The notes under the pieces are model-generated. The model did no database searches. It was not told the origin of the DNA and saw only the letters and a program-made list of their open reading frames with translations. Shown in pieces: positions 17,901-20,000 of a DNA stretch of 20,000 nucleotides. The DNA comes from Mesostigma viride (taxonomy: Eukaryota; Streptophyta; Mesostigmatophyceae; Mesostigmatales; Mesostigmataceae), in contig RPFO01001763.1 in the NCBI GenBank assembly GCA_009746045.1, forward strand, positions 17,501 through 37,500, in the 5' to 3' direction. The translations under genes and the position numbers were made by a program. How positions within the stretch are numbered: the first letter of the stretch is position 1; each line of letters starts with the position of its first letter.

Positions 17901-19346
17901 GACAGGCCCCCGTTCTGGTTGACCAGCCGGGTCTTTCTCCCCCGGTGACTTGGCGGCGCCGCCGGGCTGTTGATGTGGCGGCTGCTGGTGGGCCGAGGAC
18001 CGGTGCAGGGAGGGTGACACGCTCCGGGGCCGCCTCTCCACGGCTGCAGGGTTGGCGGAGGACCTTCGGGTCCTTTCTGCGGAAGGCTCTCTGCTGGCAC
18101 CCAGCGAGGGCTGCGAGCGTGCCGATTGGGCCACATGGGGCCCCTCTGTCAAAATCCCCTGCCTGGTCCTCGATGTGTCGGGCGCGGACGATAGAAGATG
18201 CTTTGTGGTCCCGTTTTGTGGGCTGGATGTTCCTATGCTGGCACTGGGTCCTCCCTTGTTGGTGACAGATGGTGGCTGCTTGGTGGCGGCCGTGGGGTCG
18301 TTGCTGTTGCGGCTGGTGGAGGATACTTTTGAGCTCAGCGTGTCCATGAAGCGAGACTTGACGACACGGGCTGCGGAGGCGCAGCAGCAGGCACAAAAAT
18401 GCCACCACATACATGCCGAGCCATGTCACACGGAGTTAGCTTTCCAATGACCTATCACGCAGACACAGTAGGTGTAAGAGCAAGTCATCATCAGAAGAAA
18501 AGGCATCATCGCGCTGTTGGTGCCAACGTGGTTGCGAACAAAGAATTGAAGCAGCTAACATAAACATGCAGGCTTGCCCCAGATCATGTGATTGACCTTG
18601 GAACTAACCAATTAAGGGGACAACCAGGGAAGGCACTGGGACTTGTCAATAGGGGGTGTAGACAGGGGCAGGTACGCTCCTTCACGTGTTCATATCCCGC
18701 ATACAAGGGAAACTAGCAGAAAAAGGTCATGCGGGATGCCTTGCGAAGCCATAGATGGAGCCCTAAAATCGAACTTGGTGCGGACTTGAGAGCGAACTTC
18801 ACAACTTTCTCCAAGTGAGAGTTGACTCTGGGAGGAGCTCCGTTTACAAGGGGAGCAGCTTATTATAGATGTCAAAGGCAGAAGCTTGTGTACATGGTGT
18901 TGGGCACAGGCAAGGGGACTGCACAAAACGAGGATCCAAGGCGAGCTTCCCCATGATGCAATTACCGGTTGCCAGGCAACACCAGGTGGCCTAGTGCGCA
19001 AATGAGGGACAGTGCAAAAACATTAAATCAAACCCTGGTGTTTGTGGGCAAGGAGGGGCGGAAAGAAGGATACACTAGAACCGCGGCATCATTGACCCCC
19101 TTTTGCAAAGGGTCACCTCATGGCGTAAAGCCAAGTATGAAGTAGTCATTATTTACTGCATAGTAGTACATGGTCACTATAGACTACATGGCAGTGCATG
19201 ATCACTTTAGACTACATGGTAGTACACGGCCCCTACGTGCACTCACGCTGGGGCTTGTGTTTAGCCTCTGCCTGCGGGGCGGATGCCAGCGATACCGCCT
19301 TGCTGGCAGGCCCAGCTCCCACAGTGTTCAGGTCCGCTCGGACCAT
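11919..19346 (-). CDS. AUG8: QWRF-family protein, augmin subunit 8 (AUG8/HAUS8-like), 6 exons
   Basis: Exons on the minus strand: 19346-19247, 18370-16320, 15193-15074, 14037-13921, 13576-13484 and 12224-11919. All junctions are GT-AG. The first is phase 1 and the rest phase 0, giving about 928 residues. Residues ~34-716 are Ser/Pro/Gly-rich and basic (RRPRSVSP near 145), like the microtubule-binding N-terminus of plant QWRF proteins. PRVVKSRF (34-41) crosses the first junction and matches the conserved start of that region. The C-terminal domain aligns with plant [16 protein letters not shown] at about 692 (QWQH in place of QWRF), an AAW helix (exon 3), MPLLEQW...LRLPL (exon 4), DAVAGLV (exon 5), [20 protein letters not shown] (exon 6). 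Family knowledge: AUG8 anchors the augmin complex to microtubules and recruits gamma-tubulin for branching nucleation. Uncertain points: the start may lie in an earlier exon; the exon 6 acceptor could be GAG 6 nt upstream; the last ~55 residues look like read-through, and a strong donor (GTAAGA at 12019) may end the exon earlier. Confidence 0.83.
12450..13340 (+). repeat. (AGGGG)n then (GGGAGA)n array, intron 5 of the QWRF gene
   Basis: About 890 bp purine-only on the plus strand. Irregular G4-5A units (roughly 12480-12805) give way to more regular GGGAGA units with GGAGA slips (12806-13335). In the QWRF transcript (minus strand) it reads as a continuous pyrimidine tract between exon 5 and exon 6. 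The plus strand meets G-quadruplex patterns throughout its left half, and purine/pyrimidine mirror symmetry permits triplex (H-DNA). Long Glu/Arg/Gly and Pro/Ser/Leu frames over it are not genes. Confidence 0.95.
14092..14113 (+). repeat. 22-bp dispersed motif, copy 3
   Basis: ATCAATGAGACAAC followed by TAGCGCAG. It differs at two or three positions from the copies at 7129-7150 (+), 622-643 (-) and 14862-14883 (+). It lies in intron 3 of the QWRF gene. Confidence 0.7.
14862..14883 (+). repeat. 22-bp dispersed motif, copy 4
   Basis: ATCAATGAGACAAC followed by CAGCGCAG. Similarity to copies A and B continues a little further (GCCAGAAAT), so this may be a short fragment of the same repeat family. 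Confidence 0.7.
15429..15448. repeat. short perfect hairpin in intron 2
   Basis: GAAAGACT and AGTCTTTC separated by TCAG. It sits in an AT-rich part of the QWRF intron between exons 2 and 3. No function can be assigned. Confidence 0.6.
15548..15579. repeat. G/C-only hairpin in intron 2
   Basis: Twelve-base perfect inverted repeat, CCCCACCCCCCC against GGGGGGGTGGGG, with an 8-nt A-rich loop. GGCGCC at 15661-15666 and 15675-15680 forms a second, smaller one. Such pairs can be ends or cores of a small hairpin element, but I see no flanking duplication. Confidence 0.6.
16736..16783 (-). repeat. 24-bp tandem repeat inside QWRF exon 2
   Basis: Two copies differing by one base. They encode a duplicated HGAVYSSA in the disordered region and keep frame. 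Confidence 0.85.
18371..19246 (-). other. intron 1 of the QWRF gene
   Basis: 876 nt from donor CAGC|GTGAGT to acceptor CTGCTGCGCCTCCGCAG. The ATG at 18410 lies inside the acceptor's pyrimidine tract and would give an odd [10 protein letters not shown] start, so I treat it as intronic. Between 18420 and 19240 I see no convincing gene; the 103-codon minus frame 19001-18690 is unrecognised. Confidence 0.6.
19165..19230 (+). repeat. 28-bp tandem repeat, about 2.3 copies
   Basis: Units at 19165-19192 and 19193-19220 share GACTACATGG and TCACT, differing at four positions, with a partial third unit AGTACACGGC. It lies just inside intron 1 of the QWRF gene, 17-80 nt past the donor. Confidence 0.75.
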
Positions 19347-19435
19347 GTTCGCCTCCTGTTGCGCCGTGCTGCTGCCAGCTGGCCGGGAGGATGCTCGGGG
19401 GCGATCCCCATTTCCTGTGGATAGGCTTGTCTCCC

Positions 19436-20000
19436 CTGCGCATGAGCGGTGAGCGGTCAGGTGAGCCGTGGGGTGAGGTTCAGAGACGGGGAAACATGAG
19501 AAGCATCATTCGAATGCGTCACATGCATTCCAATTACGTACGCAATCCTCCAGGTATAGGTGAGAAAAGGCTTTCAGATAAGACGCGGCAAAGTCAGGGT
19601 ACGTCATGAATACATCAGAGGTACAGAGAGAATATTGACTTATTGAGAGTATGCCACGGATAGGTCAAGGATATGTCATGAATAAGGGGCAGTCACAGAT
19701 CATGACAAGAGGTAACTTGTCATGAGAATTTCAAAGTATTGGGGAAACCTTGTTCCAAAATTATTGCACTAGTACGGATGCCAAGCACGTGCTATGCTCA
19801 GAAAGCATTTGCATCGTGGACTGTGCTTATCATACTCAGATGACGACCATTCCATGACGCGCATGTGTGCGTCTGGATGCATGCCTGTGTGCAGTGCATG
19901 ACCATGCGCGTACCCGTGCCTAGAGACAGTGAAAGACTCAAGAGGCAAATCATGGAGAGAACGCAGCAACACAGGAACATTAAGAGGGGCATATTCCTTG
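19436..20000. other. upstream flank of the QWRF gene; nothing assignable
   Basis: Mixed-composition sequence with repeated GTCATGA words near 19600-19725. Only short frames occur. If the first coding exon begins with the acceptor-like CATGCGCAG at 19436, a further upstream exon must lie here or beyond the window. Confidence 0.4.

Noticed and set aside
18371-18410. ATG at 18410 as the start of the QWRF protein
   Set aside because: It lies inside a pyrimidine-rich 3' splice signal ending CTCCGCAG, and a phase-matched upstream exon gives the conserved PRVVKSRF start. Kept as a less likely alternative.
19165-19230. CRISPR-like array
   Set aside because: Direct tandem repeat without spacers, in a eukaryotic intron.

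Overview
The window is nuclear DNA from a eukaryote, most likely a chlorophyte green alga. The reasons are GC-rich coding exons with canonical GT-AG introns, a plant-type QWRF/augmin-8 gene, a GT29 sialyltransferase-like gene of the plant/algal type, possible TGTAA poly(A) signals, and very long simple-sequence tracts inside introns. The assignment comes from gene content only; no organelle or rRNA marker is present.

Layout. About 1-3480 is a repeat-rich stretch with no secure gene. It holds a diverged repeat copy (474-643, minus strand), a G/C homopolymer block (684-850), a 315-bp block present twice without visible differences (884-1198 and 2351-2665) whose ends coincide with intron-like GT...AG boundaries, and a 207-bp block present twice (2144-2350 and 2693-2899). 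3516-6634 (+) is a two-exon GT29 gene of 334 codons. Its single 2.1-kb intron is mostly (CCCA)n, (CTCA)n, (CCCT)n and (GGGA)n. 7273-9274 (+) is a LINE-derived element that encodes only an L1-type ORF1 protein of 461 residues. It is flanked by an 11-bp target-site duplication and ends in a (TTAA)n tail. It interrupts a repeat whose uninterrupted relative lies at 474-643 in inverted orientation. 10220-11918 is a non-coding element flanked by TTAA and bounded by CCCCTAAATGG inverted ends, resembling a non-autonomous piggyBac-type transposon. 11919-19346 (-) is a six-exon QWRF-family gene (augmin subunit 8 / HAUS8-like). One of its introns contains about 890 bp of (AGGGG)n/(GGGAGA)n. 19436-20000 shows nothing I can assign.

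The two host genes act in unrelated places: Golgi glycosylation, and microtubule nucleation through augmin. The shared theme is accumulation of repeats and mobile DNA in introns and between genes. The best leads are the ORF1-only LINE with its empty site in the same window, the duplicated intron-like 315-bp block (a candidate introner), the possible piggyBac-type element at the 3' end of the QWRF gene, and the intron that could fold on itself through (CCCU)n/(GGGA)n pairing.
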